DNA of 64,000 nucleotides from Micromonospora avicenniae (lineage in GTDB: Bacteria > Actinomycetota > Actinomycetes > Mycobacteriales > Micromonosporaceae). The DNA is taken from the NCBI RefSeq assembly GCF_900156065.1, contig NZ_FTNF01000001.1, positions 620,001-684,000 on the forward strand, read 5' to 3'. The notes beneath the pieces were generated by a model. It did not search any database. It was given only the letters and a program-made list of their open reading frames with translations, and had not been told where the DNA came from. Below, in pieces: positions 42,220-50,916 of the stretch; the first letter of the stretch is position 1; every line of letters starts with the position of its first letter. The position numbers and the translations under genes are program-made.

Positions 42220-43155
42220 ATGAGCCAGCCACCCAACGACGACGCGAGCGGAGCCCCGGCCGTACCGCCGGCCCACCCCGGCGCCGAGCCACCCCTCCCC
42301 CCGGCCCACCCGGGACAGCCGATCCCGCCGGCGCCCCCGGCCGGCATCGGTGGTCCGGTCGCCCCAGGAGCTCCGGCCGTCCCGCCGCCGGCCACCTCCG
42401 CCGGCGCCCAGGCCGGCCAGCCGGGCGGTCCGGCGGGGCAGCCGGGAGGTCAGCCCTGGACCGCGGCCGGCTACCCGGCGGCACCGGGCGGTCAAGCAGG
42501 TGGGCCCGCCGGATACCCGGGCGGGCAGGCAGCCGGGCCCGCCGGATACCCGGGCGGGCAGGCAGGGGTTCCCGCCGGCTACCCGGGTGGGCAGCCTGTC
42601 GCCGGCTATCCGGGCGGCCAGCCTCCCGCCGGTTACCCGGGGGCCTCGCCGGGCTTCCCGCCGGTTGATCCGGCGGCGGCCGTCCCGGGCTTCCCGCCAC
42701 CCGCCGCGCCGAAGAAGAAGCGTGGCGTGCTGATCGCGGCGATCGCGCTGGCGGTGGTCCTGGTGCTCTGCGTCGGCGGTGGTGTCACCGCGTTCCTGAC
42801 CCTGCGCAACGTGGAGACCGGCGAAGGGGCTGACGAGCCGGCAGCCGCGGTGGACCAGTTCCTCACCGCGGTCTACAAGGAGCGGGACGCGACGAAGGCG
42901 GCGAAACTGGTCTGCGCCTCGGCCCGCGACGACGACAAGATCGCCGCGAAGGTGGCCGAGGTGGAGAAGTACGCGTCGGCGTATCAGAACCCCCGTTTCC
43001 GGTGGAGCACCCCGAAGGTGGACAACCGGAACGCCGAGCGGGCCACCGTCTCGGCCAAGGTCACCATGACCACGTCCGACGAGAAGGTCGCCGACCAGGA
43101 ACTGCGCTTCACCGTGGTGCAGAAGACGGGTTGGTGGGTCTGCGAGGTCGCCTGA
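42220..43155 (+). CDS. Pro/Gly-rich single-pass membrane protein with DUF4878-like outer domain
   Basis: The 311-residue protein has a cytoplasmic N-half of low complexity, with Gly-Gln-Pro-rich stretches and at least five repeats around AGYPGGQ. A KKKR stop-transfer flank, one membrane helix (AAIALAVVLVLCVGGGVTAF, preceded by GVLI) and an outer domain of about 110 residues follow. The outer domain (AAVDQFLTAVYKERDATKAAKLVC through KTGWWVCEV) resembles DUF4878/lumazine-binding-like domains of actinobacterial lipoproteins. The role is unknown. ATG 42220 follows GGGGAAGAG. The repeats make length variation between strains likely. Confidence 0.8.
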   Translation: MSQPPNDDASGAPAVPPAHPGAEPPLPPAHPGQPIPPAPPAGIGGPVAPGAPAVPPPATSAGAQAGQPGGPAGQPGGQPWTAAGYPAAPGGQAGGPAGYPGGQAAGPAGYPGGQAGVPAGYPGGQPVAGYPGGQPPAGYPGASPGFPPVDPAAAVPGFPPPAAPKKKRGVLIAAIALAVVLVLCVGGGVTAFLTLRNVETGEGADEPAAAVDQFLTAVYKERDATKAAKLVCASARDDDKIAAKVAEVEKYASAYQNPRFRWSTPKVDNRNAERATVSAKVTMTTSDEKVADQELRFTVVQKTGWWVCEVA

Positions 43156-43169
43156 CCGCCGTGGCTGGA

Positions 43170-43175
43170 TAGGCT
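43170..43175 (+). promoter_or_regulatory. -10 element for first ArsA-like gene
   Basis: TAGGCT ends 6 nt before GTG 43182, so this gene can be transcribed without a leader, separately from the Pro/Gly-rich protein gene 26 bp upstream. Confidence 0.5.
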
Positions 43176-43181
43176 CGACGG

Positions 43182-44159
43182 GTGCGAGCAGCTGAGCAGC
43201 CGGCCGACCCGGCAGGTACCGCGTGGCCGGCCCGCCTGCACGTGGTCACCGGGAAGGGCGGCACCGGCAAGACGAGCGTGGCGGCGGCCCTGGCCCTGGC
43301 CCTGGCCGCCGGCGGGCGAAGAACGCTCCTGATCGAGGTCGAGGGACGGCAGGGCATCGCCCAGCTGTTCGGCATCGACCCACTGCCGTACGAGGAGCGG
43401 CACCTCACCGACGCACCCGACGGCGGCGAGGTGCGGGCTCTGGCGGTGGACGCCGAGGAGGCGCTGCTCGAGTACCTCGACATGTTCTACCGGCTCGGCG
43501 CGGCCGGGCGAGCGCTGCGCAAGTTCGGTGCGATCGACTTCGCCACCACCATCGCCCCCGGGCTGCGGGACGTGCTGCTGACCGGGAAGGCCAAGGAGGC
43601 GACCACCCGCACCGTCGACCAGCGCCGGGTGTACGACGCCGTGGTGCTGGACGCCCCGCCCACCGGGCGGATCGGCCGGTTCCTCAACGTGACCGCGGAG
43701 ACCGCCCGACTGGCCAAGGTCGGACCGATCAAGACGCAGAGCGAGGGTGTCGCGGCGCTGCTGCGCTCGCCGATCACGGCGGTGCACGTCGTCACGCTGC
43801 TGGAGGAGATGCCGGTCCAGGAGACGGTGGACGCGATCGCCGATCTGACCTCCTTCGGCTTCCCCGTGGGCCGGATCATCGTCAACGGCACCCGTCCGCC
43901 GCTGCCGGCCGGCCGGGTGGTCAGCGCCGCCGAGCTGCGCCGCGGCCTGCTCGCCGCAGGCCTACCCGCGGACCGGGAGACCGTCGCCGGTCTCCATACC
44001 GAGGCACACGACCAGGTCATCCGCCGGGAGCTGGAGGATTCGCTCCGGGCGGACCTGGTCGAGCTGGGGCTACCGATGACCGAGTTGCCGTTGTTGCCCG
44101 ACGGGGTCGACCGGGCCGGGCTGGCCACGCTCGCCGACGCCCTGCGACGAGCCGATTGA
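43182..44159 (+). CDS. ArsA/Get3-family ATPase, first of pair
   Basis: The 325-residue protein is a deviant-Walker-A ATPase: VVTGKGGTGKTSV (P-loop GKGGTGKT at 24-31, with the signature Lys), later LDAPPTGRIGRFLNV and a C-terminal region with VIVNGTRPPLPAGR-like character. ArsA/Get3 proteins form dimers that use ATP to switch partners. In actinobacteria this pair has been linked to redox homeostasis rather than arsenite export, and no arsB is near. It corresponds to Rv3679. The second ATPase gene follows after 57 bp. Confidence 0.9.
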   Translation: MRAAEQPADPAGTAWPARLHVVTGKGGTGKTSVAAALALALAAGGRRTLLIEVEGRQGIAQLFGIDPLPYEERHLTDAPDGGEVRALAVDAEEALLEYLDMFYRLGAAGRALRKFGAIDFATTIAPGLRDVLLTGKAKEATTRTVDQRRVYDAVVLDAPPTGRIGRFLNVTAETARLAKVGPIKTQSEGVAALLRSPITAVHVVTLLEEMPVQETVDAIADLTSFGFPVGRIIVNGTRPPLPAGRVVSAAELRRGLLAAGLPADRETVAGLHTEAHDQVIRRELEDSLRADLVELGLPMTELPLLPDGVDRAGLATLADALRRAD

Positions 44160-44204
44160 CTCACACCTGTCCTCGGCACGGGCGCACGGACCCAGCCGGC
44201 CCGA

Positions 44205-44210
44205 TACGCT
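44205..44210 (+). promoter_or_regulatory. -10 element for second ArsA-like gene
   Basis: TACGCT ends 6 nt before GTG 44217, indicating an own leaderless start within the 57-bp gap. Confidence 0.45.
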
Positions 44211-44216
44211 CGATTG

Positions 44217-45365
44217 GTGCCTTCTGCAGACGCGGCGCCACAGCTGGACGTCGACCAGATCCTCGCTGATCCGGGCGTCCGGATCGTGGTGTGCTGCGGT
44301 GCGGGCGGGGTCGGGAAGACGACCACGGCCGCCGCGCTCGCACTGCGGGCCGCGGAGCAGCACGGACGCCGCACGGTGGTGCTCACCATCGACCCGGCCC
44401 GCCGGTTGGCCCAGTCGCTCGGCCTCACGGAACTGGACAACACGCCCCGCCAGGTGAAGGGCATCGACGTCGAGACCAGCGGCGGCGAGCTGCACGCGAT
44501 GATGCTCGACATGAAGCGGACCTTCGACGATGTGGTGCTGCAACACACCGATCCGACGAAGGCCGCGGAGATCTTCGCCAACCCCTTCTACCAGGCCATG
44601 AGCTCGACCTTCGCCGGCACCCAGGAGTACATGGCGATGGAGAAGCTGGGGCAGCTGCACGCCCGGGGCGAGTGGGATCTGATCGTGGTCGACACCCCGC
44701 CGTCCCGCTCGGCGCTGGACTTCCTGGACGCGCCCGCCCGGCTCTCCCGTTTCCTCGACGGCCGGATGCTGCGCATGCTGCTCGCTCCCGCGCGCAGCGG
44801 CGGCCGGAGCGTGTTCAGCCTGGTCACCGCGTCGTTCGGGATGTTCTCCAAGGTCGTGCAGAAGGTGCTGGGCGCTCAGTTGCTGACCGACCTCTCCGGC
44901 TTCGTGGCGGCGCTCGACTCGATGTTCGGCGGTTTTCGGCAGCGCGCCGAGCAGACGTACCGCATCCTCCAGGCCCGCGAGACGGCGTTCCTGCTGGTCG
45001 CGGCACCGGAGCCGGACGCGGTCCGGGAGGCCGCCTACTTCGCCAGCCGGCTGCGCGAGGAGCGGATGCCGCTGACCGGTCTGGTGCTCAACCGGGTGCA
45101 TCGGCCCGCGGTGCCGACGCTGGACGCGGCCAGCAGCCGGGCCGCGGCGGACCGGCTGACCGAGCTGGGTGGGCACGAGGGCGCCGCCGACGTGCTGCGG
45201 GCACACGCGGCGCTCGCCCGTCAGGCGGTACGCGAGCAGCAGGTGGCGGCCCGGTTCACCGAGGCGTTCCCGCTGGTGCCGACGGTGTCGGTGACAGCAC
45301 AGCCCGCCGACGTCCATGACGTCGACGGGCTGCGAACGATCGGCGCGGCGATCAGCCGGTCGTGA
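44217..45365 (+). CDS. ArsA/Get3-family ATPase, second of pair
   Basis: The 382-residue protein has the P-loop CGAGGVGKTTTAAALA (GAGGVGKT at 28-35), LTIDPARRLAQSLGL, VVDTPPSRSALDFLDAP and LVLNRVHRP. It is the longer partner and keeps the Arg/Asp switch region of the family. It probably forms a heterodimer with the first ATPase, as the mycobacterial pair Rv3679-Rv3680 does. GTG 44217 is preferred to the TTG just before it because it sits 6 nt after TACGCT. Its last 14 bp overlap the end of the whiB gene on the other strand. Confidence 0.9.
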   Translation: MPSADAAPQLDVDQILADPGVRIVVCCGAGGVGKTTTAAALALRAAEQHGRRTVVLTIDPARRLAQSLGLTELDNTPRQVKGIDVETSGGELHAMMLDMKRTFDDVVLQHTDPTKAAEIFANPFYQAMSSTFAGTQEYMAMEKLGQLHARGEWDLIVVDTPPSRSALDFLDAPARLSRFLDGRMLRMLLAPARSGGRSVFSLVTASFGMFSKVVQKVLGAQLLTDLSGFVAALDSMFGGFRQRAEQTYRILQARETAFLLVAAPEPDAVREAAYFASRLREERMPLTGLVLNRVHRPAVPTLDAASSRAAADRLTELGGHEGAADVLRAHAALARQAVREQQVAARFTEAFPLVPTVSVTAQPADVHDVDGLRTIGAAISRS

Positions 45366-45663
45366 CGAGGTCCTTGGCGGCCTTCTCCTTCGCGTTCTTC
45401 TTCATGGCCGCCTCGAACATCTTGCGCCAGCTCGTCACCTGCGGGTGACGGCGCAGCAGCGCCCGCCGTTCGCGTTCGGTCATGCCACCCCACACACCGA
45501 ATTCGATCCGGTTGTCGAGCGCGTCGGCCAGGCACTCGTACCGAACTGGGCAGCTCCGGCAGATCCGCTTCGCCACGTTCTGTTCGGCGCCCTGTACGAA
45601 CAGCGCGTCCGGGTCCCCGTTCTGACACGCCGCCAGCGACGGCCAGTCAGCAATCATGCCCAT
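45352..45663 (-). CDS. whiB4: WhiB-family iron-sulfur regulator (WhiB4-like by context)
   Basis: WhiB proteins hold a 4Fe-4S cluster and act with the sigma factor at redox- or NO-sensitive promoters. The 103-residue protein has cluster ligands C13, C35, C38 and C44 (C-x21-C-x2-C-x5-C), the turn GVWGG (56-60) and a basic C-terminus (AAMKKNAKEKAAKD) for DNA contact. The name WhiB4 rests on gene order: Rv3679-Rv3680-whiB4-ponA2 is the same in M. tuberculosis. ATG 45663 is used because homologues start with MGMIADWPS-like sequence. The gene converges with and overlaps the second ArsA-like gene by 14 bp and diverges from ponA2. Confidence 0.9.
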   Translation of the reverse strand: MGMIADWPSLAACQNGDPDALFVQGAEQNVAKRICRSCPVRYECLADALDNRIEFGVWGGMTERERRALLRRHPQVTSWRKMFEAAMKKNAKEKAAKDLVTTG

Positions 45664-46046
45664 GCGTACACGTCCCCCCTTGCAGTACCTACCGACCTCG
45701 TTACGCGTCAGCCGGCAATCCCCCCGATCGCCCGCCCGGCCTTCCCCTAGGCGGCACGGACGACATGTGGCGCTGTCGCCGTCCACCATCATGCTCTGTA
45801 GTCACCCGATTACGCAACGTTGTCGGCCAAATCCATCATTCCGGACACTCCCGGCTTCCCGGGCCATCGAGCGCCGCTTACCCCGCCTCAGTACGCGAAA
45901 ACGCTGCGAAGACCCGTCTCGGCAAGGAAAACTCTCGGCAGGTCCCACGCAACCACGCACCAGGGGTCGTGCGTTTAGCACAACGAGGGCAGCGCGCGCA
46001 GGAAATGGGGAAAGAACGCCCCAGCGCCCCTCGTTCCCTACTCGCG
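45664..46046. other. divergent regulatory region between whiB4 and ponA2
   Basis: No gene is seen in this stretch. It must hold the whiB4 promoter, but no confident hexamer pair could be picked on the minus strand. AT content is slightly higher than in the flanks, as at TTACGCAACGTTGTCGGCC. Confidence 0.5.
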
Positions 46047-46052
46047 TACCCT
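46047..46052 (+). promoter_or_regulatory. -10 element for leaderless ponA2
   Basis: TACCCT ends 6 nt before GTG 46059. This favours GTG 46059 over the in-frame ATG at 46068. Confidence 0.45.
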
Positions 46053-46058
46053 GTCGAG

Positions 46059-48509
46059 GTGACCTGGATGCGGAAACGTGACCACAATGTGCTGACCAAC
46101 GCCGCATCGCTACTCATATGTGGCCTACTGGCCGGCGTGGTGGTCGCAGCGGCGGCCTTCCCCGCGGTGGCGATGTCCGGACTGGCCGCAAAGGCCGGCG
46201 CGGAGACATTCGGCGCTCTGCCCACAGAGCTGACCGTGGCCCGCGCCCCGCAGATCACCTATCTGTACGCCAAGGACGGCAAGACGCCGCTGGCCGCGAT
46301 GTACGACGAGAACCGTAAGGACGTCAAGCTGTCCGACGTCTCGCCGTACATGCAGAAGGCAATCGTCGCGGCCGAGGACCACGACTTCTACAAGCACAAC
46401 GGCGTCGACATCAACGGCGTCGCCCGCGCCTTCGTCAACAACCAGTCCGGCGCCAACTCGCAGCAGGGTGCGTCCACCCTGACCATGCAGTACGTCCGGC
46501 TGGCCATCGCGTACTCGGCCACCCACCCGGCCGACGTCGTCGCGGCGACCGAGGACACCAGCGCCCGCAAGCTGCGCGAGATGCGCTACGCGCTCCAGAT
46601 CGACAAGGAGCTCTCCAAGGACGAGATCATGGAGCGCTACCTGAACATCGCGTCGTTCGGTAACGGCGCCTACGGGATCTATGCCGCGAGCCAGGTCTAC
46701 TTCGGCAAGAGCCCCAAGAACCTCACGATCCCGGAGGCGGCCATGCTCGCCGGGATGGTCAAGGCGCCCAGCACCAACGACCCGACCACCAAGAGCGGTT
46801 ACCCGCTCGCCCTTCAGCGGCGCGACTACGTCATCCAGAACATGGTCGACATCGGCGCCATCACCAAGGAGGAGGCGGAGGCCGCGAAGGCCACCAAGCT
46901 GGTGGTCAAGGGCAAGCGGGCACCGAACGGTTGCGTGGCCACCAACAAGAAGGAGTGGGGCTTCTTCTGCGACTACTTCTACCGGTGGTGGTTGCAGCAG
47001 GAGACCTTCGGCTCCACCTCGTACGACCGGGAGCGGCGCCTCAAGAGCGGCGGCTACGCCATCACCACCACCCTCGACGTCCAGGCGCAGACGGGGGCGG
47101 ACAAGGCCGTACGCAAGGCGAAGAGCGTCAACAGCAAGGAAGCCGCCATGGTGGCCGTGGTCGAGCCGGGCACCGGTCGGGTACGCGCGCTCGCGGTGAA
47201 CCGGAACTACAAGCTCGACGACCCGAAGAACCCGCAGAACAAGCCGCACAGCGACCCCAAGCAGCGCGCGAAGGGCAAGCGCGGCAACTACCCGAACACG
47301 GTGAACCCGCTGCTCACCGGCGGTGACGGCATCACCGGTTACCAGGCCGGGTCGACCTTCAAGATCTTCACGATCGTGGCGGCGCTGGAGAAGGGCATCC
47401 CGCTCAGCTACACCTTCAACTCGCCGCAGCAGTTCAAGTCCGAATACATCATCGACTCCAGCAGTCCGGCCGCCTGCCCGGGCACGCACTTCTACTGCCC
47501 GACCAACTCCGGCCTGAAGGCGGGCGGTGTGCAGAACATGTGGAGTGCGTTCAGCGCCTCGACCAACACGTTCTTCGTGCCGCTGCAGCAGAAGGTCGGC
47601 GCGGAGAACGTGGTCGACGCGGCCAAGCGGATGGGCATCCAGTTCCGGGCCTCCAACGACGCCAAGTTCGCCAGCACCAAGGACGCGGCCCACCAGTGGG
47701 GCGCGTTCACCCTCGGTGTCTCACAGACCACTCCGCTGGAGCTGGCCAACGCGTACGCCACCCTCGCCGCGGACGGCAAGTACTGCGAACCGATTCCGGT
47801 GCAGGAGATCCGCGACCCGGACGGCAAGAAGCTGGACATCGCCAACCCGCGTTGCGAGAAGCGGATCAGCACCGAGGTGGCCCGGGCCGCCGTGGACGCC
47901 GCCCGCTGCCCGGTCGGTGACAACTCGCCGACCACCAAGTGCGGCAGCAGCCGTACCGCAGCGAACGTACGCGGCGTCGTCGGCAAGCCGGTGGCCGGCA
48001 AGTCCGGCACCACCGACTCGGAGAAGACCGCCGCTCTGGTCGCCATGACCAAGCAGTACGCGGTGGCCGGCATCATGGCCGACCCGGACTGGCCGCAGAC
48101 CAACAAGAAGATGGGGCACAACGTGCCCGACGGCATCAACCCGCCGGTCTACGAGACGCTGCGCGCCGCCATGCAGGGCAAGAAGGGCATCGAATTCGAG
48201 CCGCCCGGTCAGAAGATCTCCGTCGGTGACCAGCGCTCCATTCCCGACGTGAAGTGCCAGTCGGTCGACACCGCGAAGTCCCGGATCGAGGGCGCCGGCT
48301 TCGAGGCGGTCGTTTCCGACGCGAGGGTCGCCTCCAGCTGCCCGCCCGGCACGGCCGCCGGCACCAGCCCCGACGACCGGACCATCAAGGGCGGCGTGGT
48401 CACCATCCAGATCAGCAGCGGCGGTGGGGGTGGCTCACCCGGCAACCCGCCGGGCAACCAGCCTGACCGCCCGGGCAACGACCGTCCGGGCAACCGTCCC
48501 GGCGGCTGA
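46059..48509 (+). CDS. ponA2: bifunctional penicillin-binding protein with PASTA domain (PonA2-like)
   Basis: This class A PBP polymerises lipid II and cross-links peptidoglycan. The 816-residue protein has one membrane helix (about 11-40). The transglycosylase domain has catalytic E106 (AAEDHDFY) and QGASTLTMQYVR (136-147). The transpeptidase has S432-T-F-K435, S501-T-N503 and K648-S-G-T651. One PASTA domain (about 728-788) and a Gly/Pro/Asn-rich tail end the protein. The transglycosylase block has MQ where most PBPs have QQ. The GTG at 46059 follows TACCCT by 6 nt; ATG 46068 is an alternative. It diverges from whiB4 and is followed by a 14-bp-stem terminator. Confidence 0.94.
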   Translation: MTWMRKRDHNVLTNAASLLICGLLAGVVVAAAAFPAVAMSGLAAKAGAETFGALPTELTVARAPQITYLYAKDGKTPLAAMYDENRKDVKLSDVSPYMQKAIVAAEDHDFYKHNGVDINGVARAFVNNQSGANSQQGASTLTMQYVRLAIAYSATHPADVVAATEDTSARKLREMRYALQIDKELSKDEIMERYLNIASFGNGAYGIYAASQVYFGKSPKNLTIPEAAMLAGMVKAPSTNDPTTKSGYPLALQRRDYVIQNMVDIGAITKEEAEAAKATKLVVKGKRAPNGCVATNKKEWGFFCDYFYRWWLQQETFGSTSYDRERRLKSGGYAITTTLDVQAQTGADKAVRKAKSVNSKEAAMVAVVEPGTGRVRALAVNRNYKLDDPKNPQNKPHSDPKQRAKGKRGNYPNTVNPLLTGGDGITGYQAGSTFKIFTIVAALEKGIPLSYTFNSPQQFKSEYIIDSSSPAACPGTHFYCPTNSGLKAGGVQNMWSAFSASTNTFFVPLQQKVGAENVVDAAKRMGIQFRASNDAKFASTKDAAHQWGAFTLGVSQTTPLELANAYATLAADGKYCEPIPVQEIRDPDGKKLDIANPRCEKRISTEVARAAVDAARCPVGDNSPTTKCGSSRTAANVRGVVGKPVAGKSGTTDSEKTAALVAMTKQYAVAGIMADPDWPQTNKKMGHNVPDGINPPVYETLRAAMQGKKGIEFEPPGQKISVGDQRSIPDVKCQSVDTAKSRIEGAGFEAVVSDARVASSCPPGTAAGTSPDDRTIKGGVVTIQISSGGGGGSPGNPPGNQPDRPGNDRPGNRPGG

Positions 48510-48543
48510 GCCGCGACGGTCCGGACACCCAGCCTGAACGAGA

Positions 48544-48576
48544 ACGGGCGGGCACCCTTCGTGGGTGCCCGCCCGT
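48544..48576 (+). terminator. strong hairpin terminator after ponA2
   Basis: A perfect 14-bp stem (48544-48557 with 48563-48576) closes a 5-nt loop, 35 bp after the ponA2 stop. There is no T tract, as is common in high-GC actinobacteria. Confidence 0.75.
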
Positions 48577-48626
48577 CCGCACGTAATGAACCCCACCGCG
48601 CGCACCCGAAGCGCGCCCGCGCCGCA

Positions 48627-48694
48627 GGGCACTCCTTCAGTGAAAGAGTCGCCATCACCCGCGCGCAGGGCACTCTTTCAAAGAAAGAGTGGCC
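48627..48694. repeat. second pair of palindromic elements, 41-bp period
   Basis: Two 27-nt inverted repeats begin exactly 41 bp apart, at 48627-48653 and 48668-48694. The second is a perfect 9-bp stem, CACTCTTTC-AAA-GAAAGAGTG, flanked by GGG and GCC. They lie between the convergent ponA2 and YqeY genes and match in sequence and period the pair at 12281-12346. Confidence 0.7.
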
Positions 48695-48705
48695 ATCGGT
48701 CGGTG

Positions 48706-49161
48706 TCAGAGGCCGAGCTGGCGGCGTACCTCCGCAGCCACCCGGCCACCCTCGGCCCGGCCCGCCACCGCGGCCTGGGCCGACTTCATGGCCGGGCCCA
48801 TCTGCGCCTTGCCGGTGAAGCCGCCCGCCGCCAGCGCCTGCGAGACCAGCTCGGCCAGCTCGGCGTCGGAGAGCTGCTTCGGCAGGTAACGCTCCAGCAC
48901 CTCCCCCTCGGCGGTCTCCTTGGCGGCCTGCTCGGCGCGGCCGGCGGCGGCGAACGCGGCCGCCGACTCGCGGCGCTTCTTCGCCTCCTTGGTCAGCACC
49001 GCGAGCACCTCGTCATCGGAGAGCTCGCGCTTCACCTTCCCGGCGACCTCGGCGGTGCCCACGGCGGCCAGCGCCAGCCGCAGGGTGGACGTGGTCAGCT
49101 CGTCACGCGCCTTGAGGGCGTTACGCATGTCCGCGGTCAGGCGGTCCTTCAGCGTGCTCAT
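48706..49161 (-). CDS. GatB/YqeY domain protein
   Basis: The 151-residue cytoplasmic protein is a stand-alone YqeY helical domain: MSTLKDRLTADMRNALKARD, TLRLALAAV, LTKEAKKRRESAAAFAAAGR, YLPKQLSDAEL and GPAMKSAQAAVAGRAEGGRVAAEVRRQL. The same fold forms the tail of the amidotransferase GatB, where it contacts tRNA. The role of the free form is unclear, possibly tRNA-related. ATG 49161 lies 8 nt after TAGTTT and only 25 bp from the divergent phosphoesterase start. Confidence 0.92.
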   Translation of the reverse strand: MSTLKDRLTADMRNALKARDELTTSTLRLALAAVGTAEVAGKVKRELSDDEVLAVLTKEAKKRRESAAAFAAAGRAEQAAKETAEGEVLERYLPKQLSDAELAELVSQALAAGGFTGKAQMGPAMKSAQAAVAGRAEGGRVAAEVRRQLGL

Positions 49162-49169
49162 GGACGGTC

Positions 49170-49179
49170 AAACTACCCT
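49170..49179. promoter_or_regulatory. overlapping divergent -10 elements (bidirectional promoter)
   Basis: On the plus strand TACCCT (49174-49179) ends 7 nt before ATG 49187. On the minus strand TAGTTT (49170-49175) ends 8 nt before ATG 49161. The two hexamers share two bases. Only 25 bp separate the start codons, so one melted region could serve both genes. Confidence 0.55.
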
Positions 49180-49186
49180 GATCAGC

Positions 49187-50080
49187 ATGCGAAAGCGCAC
49201 AGTATTCCGGCTCGCGGCCACCACCGCCGCGGTGGGCGCGGCCACCCTGGCGTACGCGTCGCTCATCGAGCGCAACCTGTACACGCTGCGCCGGTACGAC
49301 GTACCGGTGCTGCCGACCGACGCGGAGCCGCTGCGCGTCCTGCACATCTCGGACCTGCACATGACGCCCGATCAGGCGCGCAAGCAGCGCTGGGTGGCGT
49401 CGTTGGCGGCACTCGATCCCGACCTGGTCGTGGTGACCGGCGACAACATGGCGCATCCGGAGGCCGTGCCGGGGGTGCTGCGCGCCCTGCAACCGTTGCT
49501 CGACTATCCCGGAGTCTTCGTGTTCGGCTCCAACGACTACACCGGCCCGGTCTGGAAGAACCCGTTCACCTACTTCCTTCCCGATCGGGAGTACGTCGAG
49601 GGCGTCGAGCTGCCGTACGAGGAGCTGCGCGAGGTGTTCACCGGCGCCGGCTGGATCGACCTCAACAACGCCCGAGCGACGTTGAAGGCCGGCGGGCGGC
49701 TCATCGACCTGGTCGGCGTGGACGACCCGCACGTCGAGCGGGACGACTACGCCGCCGTGGCCGGGCCGGTCGCCGCGTCCGCCGACCTGTCGATCGCGCT
49801 CACCCACTCTCCCGAACCACGCGTGCTCGACCAGATGGCCGCGGACGGCTTCGGCCTGCTGCTCGCCGGTCACACCCACGGCGGGCAGGTCTGCGTGCCC
49901 GGAGTCGGGGCGCTCGTCACCAACTGCGGGCTGCCCCGATCGATGGCACAGGGGCTGCACCGCTGGCCGGGCTCCGACTCCTGGCTGCACGTCTCGGCCG
50001 GACTCGGCACCCACCCGACCGCACCGATCCGGTTCGCCTGCCCACCGGAGGCGAGCATTCTCACACTCATCCCCCGCTGA
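49187..50080 (+). CDS. membrane-anchored metallophosphoesterase (YkuE/Rv3683-like)
   Basis: The 297-residue protein has an N-terminal signal-anchor (KRTVFRLAATTAAVGAATLAYA) and a calcineurin-like phosphoesterase domain with HISDLHM, VTGDNMAHPEA, FGSNDYTGP, LTHSPEP and LAGHTHGGQV. The Asn-for-His change in GSND versus GNHD is normal for this branch. Position and sequence style match Rv3683, next to ponA2 in M. tuberculosis, though the YqeY gene intervenes here. The substrate is unknown; an envelope phospholipid or lipid-linked phosphate is conceivable given the membrane anchor. Confidence 0.9.
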   Translation: MRKRTVFRLAATTAAVGAATLAYASLIERNLYTLRRYDVPVLPTDAEPLRVLHISDLHMTPDQARKQRWVASLAALDPDLVVVTGDNMAHPEAVPGVLRALQPLLDYPGVFVFGSNDYTGPVWKNPFTYFLPDREYVEGVELPYEELREVFTGAGWIDLNNARATLKAGGRLIDLVGVDDPHVERDDYAAVAGPVAASADLSIALTHSPEPRVLDQMAADGFGLLLAGHTHGGQVCVPGVGALVTNCGLPRSMAQGLHRWPGSDSWLHVSAGLGTHPTAPIRFACPPEASILTLIPR

Positions 50081-50352
50081 TCACTCACTCGCCCGTGGGC
50101 GGGCCGGTCTGGCTCGCCCACGGGTCCGTGTCCGCGGCAGCGCGGCCGGCTCGGGACCCGCCCCCTTTCCCCGGCATTCTCGGCCCTTGGTGGATCTCGG
50201 GCACCGACTTCGAGCCACTTGTCCGGATCTTGGCCCGGCCTCGGCGGCGACCGGCCCATCCGACTGGCGGGACGGTCCGCGGAGGCGGCCCGGCCCAGGG
50301 GGTACCGAGTTGGAGCGCCAGGGCGGGTGGGCTACTATTTGTCGGCACGCCT

Positions 50353-50429
<77 letters not shown>

Positions 50430-50916
50430 GAGGTAACAGCAGGTCAAGGCCCCTCCACGGAGGGGCCTTGATTCGTTTCCAGGGGGCCGCCGCTCCTCCT
50501 GAGGCAGCGAACGAGGCGAGCACACCGCGGTCGCGTGTCGAGTGCCTGCCTGCTCGGGCCCCATGACCTTCGCAACGTCTTTGATCGGTACGTGAGGTGG
50601 GACGACATCCCGTCCGCCACCGACCCGGACAGCCGCGCCGGCATGCCTCACGTTGAACGCCGTGGCGCTCGGCCGTGTACCGCCCCTGCACGGATCGCCT
50701 CGCCCACCACATTGGATTCGTGTCGGCGAGTTACGAACCACGGCACTGTTAGGTCCAGGGCCCTCCGCTCGCCGTTCGGATGGCAAGCTCATGTCTCGTG
50801 ATCGACGATCTTGTTCAAGACGATCTGCGCGGCCCGCTCACTTCGATACGTCCGGCACCGGCCCGGAAGCTCGGTGAAGGCGCCGTGAGAAATCCGGATC
50901 TCGTGGAGGTTCGCCC
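50430..50916. other. gene-free stretch between tRNA-Pro and mraY
   Basis: After the tRNA terminator about 450 bp show no convincing gene. GACGATCT occurs twice close together (about 50790-50830). A GTGGAGG ribosome site lies just before the mraY GTG. The mraY promoter must be here, perhaps with GATACGT near 50845 as -10. No attachment-site duplication of the tRNA 3' end was found. Confidence 0.6.
50445..50470 (+). terminator. hairpin terminator after tRNA-Pro
   Basis: CAAGGCCCCTCC (50445-50456) pairs with GGAGGGGCCTTG (50459-50470); in practice about 11 bp with a 4-nt loop. A short T-rich ATTCGTTT follows. Confidence 0.8.
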
